Assembly (NCBI RefSeq): GCF_900107855.1
Contig: NZ_FNRJ01000007.1
Span: 103,946-167,945 of the forward strand
DNA from: Marinobacterium iners DSM 11526
GTDB lineage: Bacteria; Pseudomonadota; Gammaproteobacteria; Pseudomonadales; Balneatricaceae
Reading direction: 5' to 3'
DNA: 64,000 nt
The position numbers and the translations under genes are program-made. Shown here one piece after another: positions 32,295 through 43,764 of this stretch. Every line of letters starts with the position of its first letter. Within the stretch, counting starts at the first letter, position 1. The notes beneath the pieces are model-generated. The model searched no databases. It was given only the letters and a program-made list of their open reading frames with translations, and was not told the DNA's origin.

Positions 32295-32552
32295 ATGGCT
32301 CATAAGAAGGCTGGTGGTTCAACGCGTAACGGCCGCGACTCACAATCAAAGCGTCTGGGCGTAAAGCGTTTCGGTGGTCAGGCCGTTATCGCGGGTAACA
32401 TTCTGATCCGTCAGCGTGGCACCAAGTTCCACGCCGGCACCAACGTTGGTCTGGGCAAGGATCACACCCTGTTTGCAACTGCAAACGGCGTGGTCAAGTT
32501 CGAGGTCAAGGGTCCGAACAACCGTAAATATGTGAGCGTCGTTCCTGCCTGA
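32295..32552 (+). CDS. rpmA: 50S ribosomal protein L27
   Basis: L27 (85 residues) reaches the peptidyl transferase centre with its N-terminal arm. [20 protein letters not shown] is the family signature; there is no N-terminal extension of the kind removed by Prp protease in Firmicutes. A terminator follows. Confidence 0.97.
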   Translation: MAHKKAGGSTRNGRDSQSKRLGVKRFGGQAVIAGNILIRQRGTKFHAGTNVGLGKDHTLFATANGVVKFEVKGPNNRKYVSVVPA

Positions 32553-32576
32553 GCAGTGATCTGATACTCGCATCGA

Positions 32577-32603
32577 AAAGCTCCGCCCAGGCGGGGCTTT
32601 TTT
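32577..32603 (+). terminator. Terminator after rpmA
   Basis: AAGCTCCGCC and GGCGGGGCTT pair (one T-G), then a run of six T. It sits between rpmA and obgE, so obgE may rely on read-through or its own promoter. Confidence 0.75.
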
Positions 32604-32685
32604 CGTTTGCAGGCGGCCGTGCGCAAGCGTCCGGCTGTCCCGCCCGGATTGAGGGGGTGTACTCCTCTGATCCCGGGATGAATGA

Positions 32686-33900
<1,215 letters not shown>

Positions 33901-33915
33901 CGGAGAAGGTATAAG

Positions 33916-35040
33916 GTGACAGCGGGACGTAATGGTCTGACCCAGCGCGGGCGCTGGGTGGTCAAGATTGGCAGTGCGCTGCTGACCAATGATGGTCAGG
34001 GGCTGGATCAGGTCGCCATTGCGCACTGGGTGGACCAGCTGGTAGAGCTGACGCGCAGTGGTGTCGAGGTGGTGCTGGTGTCTTCTGGCTCAGTGGCTGA
34101 GGGAATGACCCGGCTGGGCTGGGCTGGGCGTCCGCGCGAGATTTACCGCCTTCAAGCGGCAGCGGCTGTCGGTCAGATGGGGTTGGTGCAGGCCTATGAG
34201 ACCAACTTCCGCCGTCACGGCATGCACACGGCTCAGATATTGCTGACCCACGATGACCTGTCCAATCGCAAGCGCTATCTCAATGCTCGCTCCACGCTGC
34301 GTACCCTGATCGAGCTGGGTGTGGTTGCAGTGGTCAACGAAAACGATACCGTTGTCACCAGTGAGATTCGCTTCGGTGACAACGATACGCTGGGGGCATT
34401 GGTGGCCAACGCGGTCGAAGCGGATGTGCTGGTACTGCTGACTGATCAGCAGGGGCTGTATACCGCTGATCCGCGCAGCAATCCCGATGCAGAGCTGATC
34501 AGTGAAGCGATGGCGGAGGATGAGCGACTGGTCGCCATGGCTGGAGATGGTGGTCGGCTTGGACGCGGTGGCATGGCGACCAAGGTGCGTGCAGCCAAGC
34601 TGGCAGCGCGCTCTGGTGCACTGACGCTGATTGCCAGTGGGCGCGAGCCGGATGTGCTGCTGCGGCTCCACCGCGGTGAGCTGATCGGTACTCTACTGTT
34701 GCCTGAGAGAGAGCCCATGGCGGCACGCAAGCAGTGGATTGCCGGGCACCTGCAGGCGCGCGGTACGCTGGTGCTGGATGCTGGTGCCGTGATGGCGCTG
34801 GCGGAACGGGGCAAGAGTCTCCTGCCTGCTGGAGTGCGCTCGGTCAGCGGTGATTTCTCGCGTGGCGAGATGGTGATGATGATGGATGAGCAGGGGCGTG
34901 TGGTTGCACGCGGGCTGGCAAATTACGGCGTAGAGGATGCGCGTCGAATTATCGGTCGTCCCAGTCGCGAAATCGAGTCATTGCTGGGCTTCATGGGCGA
35001 GGAAGAGCTGGTGCACCGTGATAACCTGGTGCTGGCCTGA
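33916..35040 (+). CDS. proB: Glutamate 5-kinase
   Basis: ProB (374 residues) phosphorylates glutamate in the first step of proline synthesis. The amino acid kinase domain holds [17 protein letters not shown] and [14 protein letters not shown]; a PUA domain follows from about residue 275. The start is GTG with GAGAAGG upstream. It ends before a perfect palindromic terminator. Confidence 0.96.
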   Translation: MTAGRNGLTQRGRWVVKIGSALLTNDGQGLDQVAIAHWVDQLVELTRSGVEVVLVSSGSVAEGMTRLGWAGRPREIYRLQAAAAVGQMGLVQAYETNFRRHGMHTAQILLTHDDLSNRKRYLNARSTLRTLIELGVVAVVNENDTVVTSEIRFGDNDTLGALVANAVEADVLVLLTDQQGLYTADPRSNPDAELISEAMAEDERLVAMAGDGGRLGRGGMATKVRAAKLAARSGALTLIASGREPDVLLRLHRGELIGTLLLPEREPMAARKQWIAGHLQARGTLVLDAGAVMALAERGKSLLPAGVRSVSGDFSRGEMVMMMDEQGRVVARGLANYGVEDARRIIGRPSREIESLLGFMGEEELVHRDNLVLA

Positions 35041-35085
35041 GGTCGGTACCTCGCGGCGTTATTACAGTGGCTGAATGACAGGCAC

Positions 35086-35113
35086 AAAAAAACCGGCAAT
35101 TGCCGGTTTTTTT
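35086..35113. terminator. Perfect palindromic bidirectional terminator, proB/rpsT
   Basis: A 28-base perfect palindrome: seven A, CCGGCAATTGCCGG, seven T. It serves the convergent genes proB and rpsT. Confidence 0.92.
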
Positions 35114-35132
35114 ATGCTGACAAGGTAGTGAC

Positions 35133-35396
35133 TTATGCCATTGCCTTGATGCGAGCAGTCAGGCGGCTCTTGGTGCGGGCGATCTTGTTCTTGTGGAAGA
35201 TGCCTTTGGTTACAGAGCTGTCCATGATCGGCTGAGCGACCTTGAACGCTGCTTCAGCAGCAGCCTTGTCACCGCCGTCGATGGCAGCGATTACTTTTTT
35301 CATGTACGTGCGCGCCATGGAGCGCAGGCTAGCGTTGTGTTGACGACGCTTCTCCGCCTGGCGAGCGCGTTTTTTGGATCCTGCGGAATTAGCCAC
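35133..35396 (-). CDS. rpsT: 30S ribosomal protein S20
   Basis: S20 (87 residues) is a helical 16S rRNA-binding protein. [20 protein letters not shown] is the family N-terminus. The start is GTG with AGGAG eight bases upstream. It lies alone between convergent proB and divergent murJ. Confidence 0.96.
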   Translation of the reverse strand: MANSAGSKKRARQAEKRRQHNASLRSMARTYMKKVIAAIDGGDKAAAEAAFKVAQPIMDSSVTKGIFHKNKIARTKSRLTARIKAMA

Positions 35397-35464
35397 GGTC
35401 CGGCTCCTTTGATAATTGGGTTGATCAGATTACGACGATGCGAGTGCCGAAAATTAGACGCGAC

Positions 35465-35493
35465 ATTATTCATGTCAGGCCGGTCAATGTCAA
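35465..35493 (-). promoter_or_regulatory. Promoter of rpsT
   Basis: On the - strand: consensus TTGACA, 17-base spacer, AATAAT, followed by a GC-rich GTCGCG. About 69 bases of leader precede the GTG start. Confidence 0.7.
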
Positions 35494-35521
35494 CCTTTAC
35501 GCGCGTCGTCTTGAATCCACT

Positions 35522-35549
35522 TTGTCTGTCTGGCAAAGGGGGATATGAT
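35522..35549 (+). promoter_or_regulatory. Promoter of murJ
   Basis: TTGTCT, a 16-base spacer and TATGAT lie about 38 bases before the GTG start of murJ. It is back to back with the rpsT promoter. Confidence 0.5.
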
Positions 35550-35586
35550 CGGCGCACATTTTTTGCATTTCAATAAAGGGGTCAGT

Positions 35587-37146
35587 GTGACAGACAAGGC
35601 GAAACGGGGCGGTGTCGGGCTACTGCGCTCCAGTGGCGTTGTGGGCATCATGACCATGATGTCGCGAGTGCTTGGCCTGGTGCGTGATGTGGTGATTGCC
35701 AATTACTTTGGTGCCAGTGGCAGTGCCGATGCCTTCTTTGTCGCATTCAAGATACCCAACTTCCTCCGCCGTCTGTTTGCCGAGGGCGCTTTCTCCCAGG
35801 CCTTTGTGCCGGTGCTGTCCGAGTATCGCAGCCAGCGAGATCTTGCCGCGGTCAAACAGCTTGTTGATCGCGTTGCCGGGGCGCTGGGTTCGGTGCTGGT
35901 GCTGGTCACGGTAATTGCGGTGATAGGAGCGCCTGTGCTGGCTGCTGTTTTTGCGCCGGGCTTTTACATGGCCGGTGGCGAAAAGTTTGAGCTTGCCGCC
36001 GACATGCTCAGAATCACCTTTCCCTATCTGTTGCTGATCTCTCTGACTGCTTTTTGCGGCGCCATTTTGAACAGCTACGAGCGCTTCGCCGTTCCGGCCT
36101 TTACCCCGGTGCTGCTGAATCTTTGCTTGATCGGTTCGGCGGTTTGGCTCAGCCCCTGGTTCGAAACCCCCATCATGGCGCTCGCCTGGGGAGTGCTGAT
36201 GGCTGGCGGTGTACAGCTGCTGTTCCAGTTGCCGTTCCTGGCGCGGCTGCGGCTGTTGCCGCTTCCGAAGGCTGATTTCAAGGATGAGGGGGTGCGCCGA
36301 ATTCTTAAGCTGATGCTGCCGGCACTGTTCGGCGTCTCGGTGGCGCAAATCAATCTGCTGCTGGATACCGTGCTGGCCTCTTTCCTGCAGACTGGCAGTG
36401 TGTCCTGGCTGTACTACTCCGACCGGCTGTCGGAGCTGCCGCTGGGGGTGTTCGGCATCGCTATCGCTACCGTGATTCTGCCCAGCCTGTCCCGCATTCA
36501 TGCCGAAAAGAGTCCGGAACGTTTTGCCCATACCCTCGACTGGGCGATCCGCATGATTCTGCTGATCGGTCTGCCCGCTGCGCTGGCGTTGGCGGTGCTG
36601 GCCGAGCCGCTGATCGCTACCCTGTTCCATTACGGTGAAATGACCGATCGGGATGTGCAGATGGCCGCCATGAGCCTGCGCGCCTATGCTTTCGGTCTGC
36701 TGGCGTTCATGCTGATCAAGGTGCTGGCACCGGGCTATTTTGCTCGTCAGAATACCCGTACCCCGGTCAAAATCGCCGTCAAGGCGATGGCTGCTAATAT
36801 GGTGCTCAACTTGATTCTGATCTGGCCGCTCGACCATGTGGGGCTGGCGCTGGCGACATCCATTTCTGCCTTCATGAATGCGGGCTGGCTGCTGCATGGG
36901 CTGATCAAGGAAGGCGTGTTCCGCTGGCAACCGGGCTGGGCCATGATGCTGTTCCGGCTGGTCAGCGCTTCCATAACGCTGGTGGCGGTGTTGTTGCTGA
37001 TCATGAATTGGCTGGCCGGGAACTGGCTTGATGCAGGTGTATGGCTGCGAGTGCAGTGGATGACAGTGCTGGTGCTGGCCGGAGCGGGGGCGTATCTCCT
37101 GATGCTGCTGGTGACCGGTCTCAGGTTACGCCATCTGCGCGGTTGA
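35587..37146 (+). CDS. murJ: Lipid II flippase MurJ (MviN)
   Basis: MurJ (519 residues) flips lipid II across the inner membrane for peptidoglycan synthesis. About 14 hydrophobic helices are spread over the whole length. SRVLGLVRDVVIANYFGASG and FAEGAFSQAFVPVL are family hallmarks with the functional Arg. GTG 35587 is chosen because AAGGGG lies six bases upstream; the open frame extends back to 35545 without a ribosome site. Confidence 0.96.
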   Translation: MTDKAKRGGVGLLRSSGVVGIMTMMSRVLGLVRDVVIANYFGASGSADAFFVAFKIPNFLRRLFAEGAFSQAFVPVLSEYRSQRDLAAVKQLVDRVAGALGSVLVLVTVIAVIGAPVLAAVFAPGFYMAGGEKFELAADMLRITFPYLLLISLTAFCGAILNSYERFAVPAFTPVLLNLCLIGSAVWLSPWFETPIMALAWGVLMAGGVQLLFQLPFLARLRLLPLPKADFKDEGVRRILKLMLPALFGVSVAQINLLLDTVLASFLQTGSVSWLYYSDRLSELPLGVFGIAIATVILPSLSRIHAEKSPERFAHTLDWAIRMILLIGLPAALALAVLAEPLIATLFHYGEMTDRDVQMAAMSLRAYAFGLLAFMLIKVLAPGYFARQNTRTPVKIAVKAMAANMVLNLILIWPLDHVGLALATSISAFMNAGWLLHGLIKEGVFRWQPGWAMMLFRLVSASITLVAVLLLIMNWLAGNWLDAGVWLRVQWMTVLVLAGAGAYLLMLLVTGLRLRHLRG

Positions 37147-37227
37147 ACACTTTCTGAGCGGTACTCGCCGGGTTCAGAGTACGATATACTTCGCAGTCCG
37201 AAATTCTGGCGCTGGCTCGGCAACTGC

Positions 37228-38166
37228 ATGGAACTGATACGAGGCTTACACAATCTGCGTGATCGCCACCGTGGCTGCGTGGCAACAATTGGCAACTTCG
37301 ATGGTGTTCACCTGGGCCATCGCAAGGTGCTGGCGCAGGTCAAGGCAAAGGCGGCTGCGCTTGGGCTGCCGAGTGTCGTTATCATTTTTGAACCCCAGCC
37401 GCGTGAATTCTTTGGCGGCGACAGCGTGCCGCCCCGTCTGACTCGTTTTGATGAAAAGGTACGTCTGTTGGCGGCCGAGGGTGTAGACCGGGTGGTCTGC
37501 CTCAGCTTCAATGCACGCCTGCGACAGATGTCGGCGGAAGCGTTCATCAATGAGCTGCTGCTGAAAGGGCTGGCGGTAGAGCATTTCGTGGTGGGCGATG
37601 ACTTCCGTTTTGGTTGCGACCGCCGCGGCGACTATCACATGCTGTGCGAAGCCGGCGAGCGTCACGGTTTCACGGTTGAAGGCACGCACACCTTCACGTT
37701 GCTGGGCGAGCGTGTCAGTAGCACGCGTGTTCGCACTGCGCTGATGCGGAATGATTTTGAGCTGGCCGAGCAACTGCTGGGTTGGCGTTACGCCGTTACC
37801 GGCCGAGTGATGCATGGCCAGAAACTGGGGCGGCAGTTGGGTGTGCCAACCGCGAACGTGCGCATGCACCGCTACCCTTGTCCGCTGCGAGGGGTGTTTG
37901 CAGCCTGGGCTCATTTTGATGGCCAGTGTTTGCCTGCCGTCTGTAATGTGGGGTTGCGTCCCACCGTGCATGGCCGCCTGCCGGTGCTGGAAGCGCACCT
38001 GCTCGACTACACAGGGGCCGAGTTGTATGGCAGCCTGATGCGGGTGGAGTTTCTGCACTTCATTCGCCCCGAACAGGCCTTTGATGGCCTGGACGCGCTC
38101 AAGACACAGATAGAAGCCGATATTGAACATGTCCGCGCCTGGTTTGCCCAGGCGGGCCGAGACTGA
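37228..38166 (+). CDS. ribF: Bifunctional riboflavin kinase/FAD synthetase
   Basis: RibF (312 residues) makes FMN then FAD. The N-terminal adenylyltransferase domain has GNFDGVHLGH (residues 23-32) and SSTRVRTAL; the C-terminal kinase domain has GRQLGVPTANV and GVFAAWA. It is followed by ileS after 24 bases, the usual murJ-ribF-ileS-lspA order. Confidence 0.97.
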   Translation: MELIRGLHNLRDRHRGCVATIGNFDGVHLGHRKVLAQVKAKAAALGLPSVVIIFEPQPREFFGGDSVPPRLTRFDEKVRLLAAEGVDRVVCLSFNARLRQMSAEAFINELLLKGLAVEHFVVGDDFRFGCDRRGDYHMLCEAGERHGFTVEGTHTFTLLGERVSSTRVRTALMRNDFELAEQLLGWRYAVTGRVMHGQKLGRQLGVPTANVRMHRYPCPLRGVFAAWAHFDGQCLPAVCNVGLRPTVHGRLPVLEAHLLDYTGAELYGSLMRVEFLHFIRPEQAFDGLDALKTQIEADIEHVRAWFAQAGRD

Positions 38167-38190
38167 CCTTACCTCTGGAAGCGACCTGTT

Positions 38191-41007
38191 ATGACCGATT
38201 ACAAAGCGACACTCAACCTGCCGGAAACGGCATTCCCGATGCGCGGCAACCTGCCGCAGCGTGAACCGGCTCGTCTGGCGCGCTGGGATGAAATCGACCT
38301 GTATCGTCAGTTGCGTGAAGAGGGCAAGGGACGCAAGACGTTTATCCTCCACGATGGTCCTCCCTACGCCAACGGTAATATTCATATCGGTCATGCGGTC
38401 AACAAGGTGATCAAAGACATGATCATCAAGTCCAGGACTCTGAGCGGCTTTGACGCCCCCTACGTGCCAGGGTGGGATTGTCATGGGCTGCCGATCGAGC
38501 ACAAGGTCGAAACCCTGATCGGCAAGGCCGGTGATAAGGTGCCCTACCGTGAATTCCGTCAGAAGTGTCGCGAATACGCCGCCGAGCAGGTCGCCGGGCA
38601 GAAAGCGGATTTTATCCGTCTGGGCGTACTGGGCGACTGGGACAACCCCTACCTGACGATGAACTTCGACACCGAAGCCAACATCGTGCGCGCGCTGGGC
38701 AAGATCATCGACAACGGCCATCTGGTGAAGGGCTACAAGCCGGTCTACTGGAGTGTGGTCGGTCAGTCCGCACTGGCTGAAGCCGAAGTGGAATATCAGG
38801 ACAAGACCTCCACCGCCATCGATGTGCGTTTTACCTTCATCGATCAGGACAAGGTGCTAGCACTGTTCGGCGCCACTGCCGGTGAGGCGCCGGTATCGGT
38901 GGTGATCTGGACCACCACGCCCTGGACCATTCCCGCCAACCAGGCGGTGTCGATCAATGGCGCTCTGGACTACGCTCTGGTGGAGGCCCATACCGAACAG
39001 GGTGTGGATCGCATGGTGCTGGCAGCCGAAATGGTGGATGACATCATGGCGCGCTGGGGTGTGGACAAGTTTGAAGTGCTGGCAACCTGCAACGGCGCAG
39101 CGCTGGAGTTGCTGCAGCTCAAGCATCCTGTCTATGACCGTCAGGTGCCGGTGATCCTCGGTGATCACGTCACCACCGATGCCGGTACCGGTGCCGTTCA
39201 CACTGCGCCTGATCACGGCATGGAAGACTTTGTGGTCGGTCAGGCCTACGGTCTGGGCACACTGAACCTGGTGCAGGCCGACGGTACCTACACCGACGCG
39301 GCCGGCGAATTTGCCGGTGTTCATGTCTACAAGGCAGATGGCCCGGTGTGCGAGGCACTGGAGCGTGAGGGTACTCTGGTGCATCTGAAGCGTTTCCAGC
39401 ACAGCTACCCGCACTGCTGGCGCACCAAAACGCCGCTGATCTACCGTGCCACACCGCAGTGGTTTGTCTCCATGGAGGCGAAGCAGCTGAAGGCGCAGGC
39501 GCTGGATGCTATCAAGGGCGTGCAGTGGTTCCCCGAGTGGGGCCAGAACCGCATTGAATCCATGGTTGAGCAGAGCCCAGACTGGTGTGTTTCGCGCCAG
39601 CGTACCTGGGGTGTGCCGATCACCGTCTTTACCCACAAGCAGACCGGTGAGCTGCACCCGCGCACCGCTGAACTGATCGAGCAGGTCGCGCAGAAGATCG
39701 AACAGGGCGGCATCGATGCCTGGTTTGAGCTGGACGCAACCGAACTGCTGGGCGATGAAGCGGCCGACTACGACAAGGTCACCGATACTCTGGATGTCTG
39801 GTTCGACTCCGGTGTGACCCACCATGCGGTCCTGCGCGAGCGCGAAGGCCTCAGCTTCCCGGCCGACATGTATCTGGAAGGTTCCGACCAGCACCGTGGC
39901 TGGTTCCAGTCATCGCTGAAAACCTCCATCGCCATCAACGGCTGCGCGCCCTACAAGCAGGTGCTGACCCACGGTTTCACCGTCGACGAAAAGGGCTACA
40001 AAATGTCCAAGTCGCTCGGTAACGTGATCGCGCCACAGGAAGTCACCGATACCCTCGGTGCCGATATCCTGCGCCTCTGGGTCGCCTCGACCGATTACTC
40101 CGGTGAAATGGCCGTGTCCAAGCAGATTCTGCAGCGCACAGCTGATTCCTACCGCCGTATTCGTAACACCGCTCGCTTCCTGCTGGCCAACCTGAACGGT
40201 TTCGACCCGGCCACCCACAGTGTGGATGCTGCTGACATGCTGGCACTCGACCGTTGGGCCGTAGACGCCACGGCGCGTCTGCAGCAGAAGGTAATTGCGG
40301 CCTACGACAGCTATCGTTTCCTCGATGTGTACCAGCAGGTGCACCACTTCTGCGTGCAGGAACTGGGCGGGTTCTATCTTGATATTATCAAGGACCGTCA
40401 GTACACCACCCAGCCGGACTCGCTGGCGCGTCGTTCCTGTCAGACCGCGCTGTTCCATATCGCCCAGGCGCTGGTGCGCTGGATCGCGCCGATCCTCAGC
40501 TTCACGGCTGAAGAGATCTATGAAGCGCTGCCGGGCGAGCACAAGGACTCGATTCTGCTGACCACCTGGTATGAAGAACTGTTCGAACTGGCTGAGGACG
40601 ATGCCTTTGGTCGCGAGTTCTGGCAGCGAGTGATGGCGGTGAAAGACGCCGTCAACAAGTGTCTGGAAGATGCCCGTAACGAAAAGCTGGTGAAGGCTTC
40701 ACTGGCGGCAGAGGCGATCCTGTATGTGGATGACGGTCTGAGCGCCGATCTGGAGCGTCTGGGCGATGAGCTGCGCTTTGTCCTGATCACCTCCGAGGCC
40801 ACGCTGAAGCCGCTTAGCGAAGCCGGTGATGCCCGGGCCACGGATGTGAACGGCCTTAAGGTGGCTGTGGCGGCTTCTGGTCATGCCAAGTGTGGTCGTT
40901 GCTGGCACCACCGCGAAGATGTGGGCAGCCATGCCGGCCATGAAGAGCTGTGCGGTCGCTGCGTCAGCAACGTTGAAGGTGAGGGCGAAACTCGCCATTT
41001 TGCCTGA
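38191..41007 (+). CDS. ileS: Isoleucyl-tRNA synthetase
   Basis: IleRS (938 residues) charges tRNA-Ile and edits misactivated valine. HIGH at residues 65-68 and KMSKS at 604-608 mark the class I active site. The editing domain holds [16 protein letters not shown]. The C-terminal zinc site is CGRCWHH...CGRC. This is the type-1, mupirocin-sensitive-like bacterial form by length and motifs. Its stop overlaps the lspA start. Confidence 0.98.
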   Translation: MTDYKATLNLPETAFPMRGNLPQREPARLARWDEIDLYRQLREEGKGRKTFILHDGPPYANGNIHIGHAVNKVIKDMIIKSRTLSGFDAPYVPGWDCHGLPIEHKVETLIGKAGDKVPYREFRQKCREYAAEQVAGQKADFIRLGVLGDWDNPYLTMNFDTEANIVRALGKIIDNGHLVKGYKPVYWSVVGQSALAEAEVEYQDKTSTAIDVRFTFIDQDKVLALFGATAGEAPVSVVIWTTTPWTIPANQAVSINGALDYALVEAHTEQGVDRMVLAAEMVDDIMARWGVDKFEVLATCNGAALELLQLKHPVYDRQVPVILGDHVTTDAGTGAVHTAPDHGMEDFVVGQAYGLGTLNLVQADGTYTDAAGEFAGVHVYKADGPVCEALEREGTLVHLKRFQHSYPHCWRTKTPLIYRATPQWFVSMEAKQLKAQALDAIKGVQWFPEWGQNRIESMVEQSPDWCVSRQRTWGVPITVFTHKQTGELHPRTAELIEQVAQKIEQGGIDAWFELDATELLGDEAADYDKVTDTLDVWFDSGVTHHAVLREREGLSFPADMYLEGSDQHRGWFQSSLKTSIAINGCAPYKQVLTHGFTVDEKGYKMSKSLGNVIAPQEVTDTLGADILRLWVASTDYSGEMAVSKQILQRTADSYRRIRNTARFLLANLNGFDPATHSVDAADMLALDRWAVDATARLQQKVIAAYDSYRFLDVYQQVHHFCVQELGGFYLDIIKDRQYTTQPDSLARRSCQTALFHIAQALVRWIAPILSFTAEEIYEALPGEHKDSILLTTWYEELFELAEDDAFGREFWQRVMAVKDAVNKCLEDARNEKLVKASLAAEAILYVDDGLSADLERLGDELRFVLITSEATLKPLSEAGDARATDVNGLKVAVAASGHAKCGRCWHHREDVGSHAGHEELCGRCVSNVEGEGETRHFA

Positions 41008-41519
41008 TGACCAAGACTCTCAAGACAGGAGCCAGTGCGTTGCACTGGCTTTGGCTCAGCCTGCTGGTGATCGTGCTTGATCTGGGCAGCAAGTATCTGG
41101 CCGACAGCCTGCTGACCTATGCCAACCCAGTGCCTCTACTGCCGGTATTTGATCTGACGCTGCTCTATAACACGGGTGCCGCGTTCAGCTTTCTGGCAGG
41201 TGCCGGTGGCTGGCAGCGCTGGCTGTTCGTGGCCATCGCTATGGGCATGAGTGCCTTCCTGCTGCACTGGATGTACCGTACCCCCCGGTCACATTACCTG
41301 TTGGGCGTGGGACTGGCGCTGGTGCTGGGCGGTGCTCTGGGCAACCTTTATGATCGTACAGTGCATGGTCATGTGGTGGATTTCATATCGCTGCACTGGG
41401 AAGGCTATTACTTCCCGGCCTTTAATATCGCTGACACGGCCATCACGCTGGGCACCATCGCGCTGCTGGTCGATATGCTGTTCAGCCGTAACGACACAAC
41501 TGTTGAGGAACAGAAATGA
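41007..41519 (+). CDS. lspA: Lipoprotein signal peptidase (SPase II)
   Basis: LspA (170 residues) cleaves prolipoproteins in the inner membrane. Four hydrophobic helices; the two catalytic Asp lie in NLYDRTVHGHVVDFI and FNIADTAITLG. The ATG overlaps the ileS stop by one base and the stop overlaps fkpB by four. Confidence 0.97.
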   Translation: MTKTLKTGASALHWLWLSLLVIVLDLGSKYLADSLLTYANPVPLLPVFDLTLLYNTGAAFSFLAGAGGWQRWLFVAIAMGMSAFLLHWMYRTPRSHYLLGVGLALVLGGALGNLYDRTVHGHVVDFISLHWEGYYFPAFNIADTAITLGTIALLVDMLFSRNDTTVEEQK

Positions 41520-41950
41520 CAGACGCTGCAATCGGTCCCGGTACTCGGGTCAGTCTGCATTTTGCAATTAAACTGCAGGACGGACAGATCATCGACAGCA
41601 ACTTCGATGCTCAGCCCGCCAGCTTCACCTTCGGCGACGGCAATATCCCGGAAGGATTTGAGCAGGCGATGCTCGGTCTCAAGGCCGGTGAGCACACAGA
41701 GTTGACCATCGCCCCCGAGCGTGGCTTCGGCATGCACAACCCCTCCAATATCCAGATACTGCCGCGCAGCCAGTTCAAGGATATGGAGCTGGAGCCGGGC
41801 CTGGTCGTATCATTTCAGGAGCCGGGCGGTGAGCTGCCGGGCATGGTGACCGAGTTCAATGATGACAAGGTCACAGTGGACTTTAACCATCCACTGGCCG
41901 GCAAGACGCTTATCTTTGAAGTGCAGGTGGAGGCGGTCGAGGCCGCTTGA
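41516..41950 (+). CDS. fkpB: FKBP-type peptidyl-prolyl isomerase
   Basis: A 144-residue SlpA/FkpB-type cytosolic isomerase and chaperone. The FKBP part is split by an insert-in-flap domain; FNHPLAGKTLIFEVQVEAV is typical near the C-terminus. The ATG overlaps the lspA stop. In many relatives ispH follows, but here it does not. Confidence 0.94.
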   Translation: MTDAAIGPGTRVSLHFAIKLQDGQIIDSNFDAQPASFTFGDGNIPEGFEQAMLGLKAGEHTELTIAPERGFGMHNPSNIQILPRSQFKDMELEPGLVVSFQEPGGELPGMVTEFNDDKVTVDFNHPLAGKTLIFEVQVEAVEAA

Positions 41951-42037
41951 CACCCGCCGCCAGACTGTTCAGTCTGTAAAGGCCCGACTCAGGATGAGAA
42001 CGGCCTGCACAAGGTAAGTACAGCAAGAGACAGGATC

Positions 42038-42577
42038 ATGGATGATCATACCCATATTGCCCCGGCGACCCAGCGGGGGCTTACGCTGATCGAATGCCTG
42101 TTGGCCATTGCCATACTGGGTATTCTGATTGCAATTGGCCCTGGCGGCTTTCACTCCCTGCCGGCTTCCAGCCGGCTAGCGTCGACTCAAACCGAAATTC
42201 GCTCGTTGTTGGCCAGTGCCCGCTCGGAAGCGCTCACACGCAATCGCCGGGTTACAGTCTGTCGTACACTGGATGGTGCTCAATGTGCCGGAACCGGTCG
42301 CGCCGGTCAGAGGCAGTGGCAAGGGGCCCTGCTGTTCGTTGATCTGGATCAGGATCGCAGGGTTGGCGCAGGGGAAACAGTGTTTTACGTTGCAAACTTT
42401 CACACAGCTGTGAACATAATCTGGAATCGGGGTGATTCTCTGATCTATCAACCGGACGGTACAGCTCTGGGTGGCTCCAATGGCACATTTTCCCTGCAGG
42501 CAGAGGGCACGGCCATCGAGCACCGGGTGGTGGTCTCTTTACTGGGCCGTGTGCGTACTGAGGTGATCAACCCCTGA
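42038..42577 (+). CDS. FimT/GspH-like type IV pseudopilin
   Basis: A protein of 179 residues with a prepilin leader: RG then LTLIECLLAIAILGILIAIG, where cleavage would be after Gly and Glu sits at +5 of the mature protein. Leu instead of Phe occupies +1. A GspH-type beta domain follows, with two Cys (VCRTLDGAQC) able to form a disulfide. No other pilin gene lies nearby, so it probably works with pilus genes elsewhere. The ribosome site is weak. Confidence 0.8.
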   Translation: MDDHTHIAPATQRGLTLIECLLAIAILGILIAIGPGGFHSLPASSRLASTQTEIRSLLASARSEALTRNRRVTVCRTLDGAQCAGTGRAGQRQWQGALLFVDLDQDRRVGAGETVFYVANFHTAVNIIWNRGDSLIYQPDGTALGGSNGTFSLQAEGTAIEHRVVVSLLGRVRTEVINP

Positions 42578-42640
42578 AGCGAACATGGGCTCCACCGGGA
42601 GGGGGCCTGACCACAAAACGTAACAAGGGAGCGTCGTTCC

Positions 42641-43747
42641 ATGTCCGATTTTCTGATAGCCGGTGCTGGTGTTATTGGCTTGATGACTGCCCGTCTGCTT
42701 GCGCAGGCTGGTGCCAAGGTAAAACTGATTGAACGCGGCCAATGTGCCCGTGAAGCGTCCTGGGCGGGGGGCGGCATTGTATCGCCGCTGTATCCCTGGC
42801 GTTACAGCGATGAAGTGACAGCGCTGGCGCTGTGGTCTCAGAGCAGCTATGTGCATCTGGCTGAAGACCTTTACTCAGAAACCGGCTGCGACCCTGAACT
42901 GCGCCAGAAAGGGATGCTGATGGTCAACGTGGACCCGGAACAGGAGCAGCGAGCATTGGACTGGGCGCGGCGTTATCACCGCCCCCTGACTCGCGTTGAA
43001 GCCCCATTCATCTACGAAACCGAACCCAATCTGGCAGCAGGCTTCGAGTCCGGCATCTGGATGCCGGAAGTCGCCAGTATCCGCAACCCGCGCCTTGGTC
43101 GCGCTTTGCGCGAAAGCGTACAGAAGCACCCCAATATCACCCTGTATGAAGATACCGAGATTGTGGGCTTTACCACCTTCGGTGAGCGAGTGACCGGCGT
43201 GAAAACGGCTCGTGGCCAGCATCAAGCCGATGAGGTGATTCTGGCCGGTGGGGCCTGGAGTGGTGAGCTGCTGGCCTCACTGGGGCTGAAGCTACCGGTC
43301 GAGCCGGTGCGTGGACAGATGATGGTGTTCAGAGCCCCTGTTGGGCTGGTCAATCGTGTGGTGATGCTGGAAGGACGTTACGTTATTCCGCGCAATGATG
43401 GCCGTGTACTGGTGGGCAGCACACTGGAGCATGTGGGCTTTGACAAGCAGACCACGGAAGAGGCTGGCCATTCCCTGTTTGATACCGCCACCCGCATTGT
43501 GCCCGAGCTGGCCGCATATGAAGTCGAACATCATTGGGCCGGCCTGCGTCCCGGCTCCCCTGACGGTATTCCCTTTATCGGTGCCGTTCCCGGCTGGAAG
43601 GGGCTACACCTGAATACCGGACACTACCGCAACGGGCTGGTTTTGGCGCCGGCGTCCACGCGCCTGTTGTCCGATCTGCTGCTTGAGCGTTCACCCGTCA
43701 TCAATCCTGAGGCATACTCTCCTGCTGGACGTTTACAGGCACTCTGA
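42641..43747 (+). CDS. thiO: Glycine oxidase, ThiO-like
   Basis: A flavoprotein of 368 residues in the DAO family. The FAD loop AGAGVIGLMTARLLA spans residues 7-21. The segment WAGLRPGSPDGIPFIG is the family signature near the C-terminus and GHYRNGLVLAPAS binds FAD. ThiO oxidises glycine for thiazole synthesis; no thi genes are adjacent, so an amine oxidase of another specificity is possible. Confidence 0.85.
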   Translation: MSDFLIAGAGVIGLMTARLLAQAGAKVKLIERGQCAREASWAGGGIVSPLYPWRYSDEVTALALWSQSSYVHLAEDLYSETGCDPELRQKGMLMVNVDPEQEQRALDWARRYHRPLTRVEAPFIYETEPNLAAGFESGIWMPEVASIRNPRLGRALRESVQKHPNITLYEDTEIVGFTTFGERVTGVKTARGQHQADEVILAGGAWSGELLASLGLKLPVEPVRGQMMVFRAPVGLVNRVVMLEGRYVIPRNDGRVLVGSTLEHVGFDKQTTEEAGHSLFDTATRIVPELAAYEVEHHWAGLRPGSPDGIPFIGAVPGWKGLHLNTGHYRNGLVLAPASTRLLSDLLLERSPVINPEAYSPAGRLQAL

Positions 43748-43764
43748 GCAGTCGCAGGAGAGAG

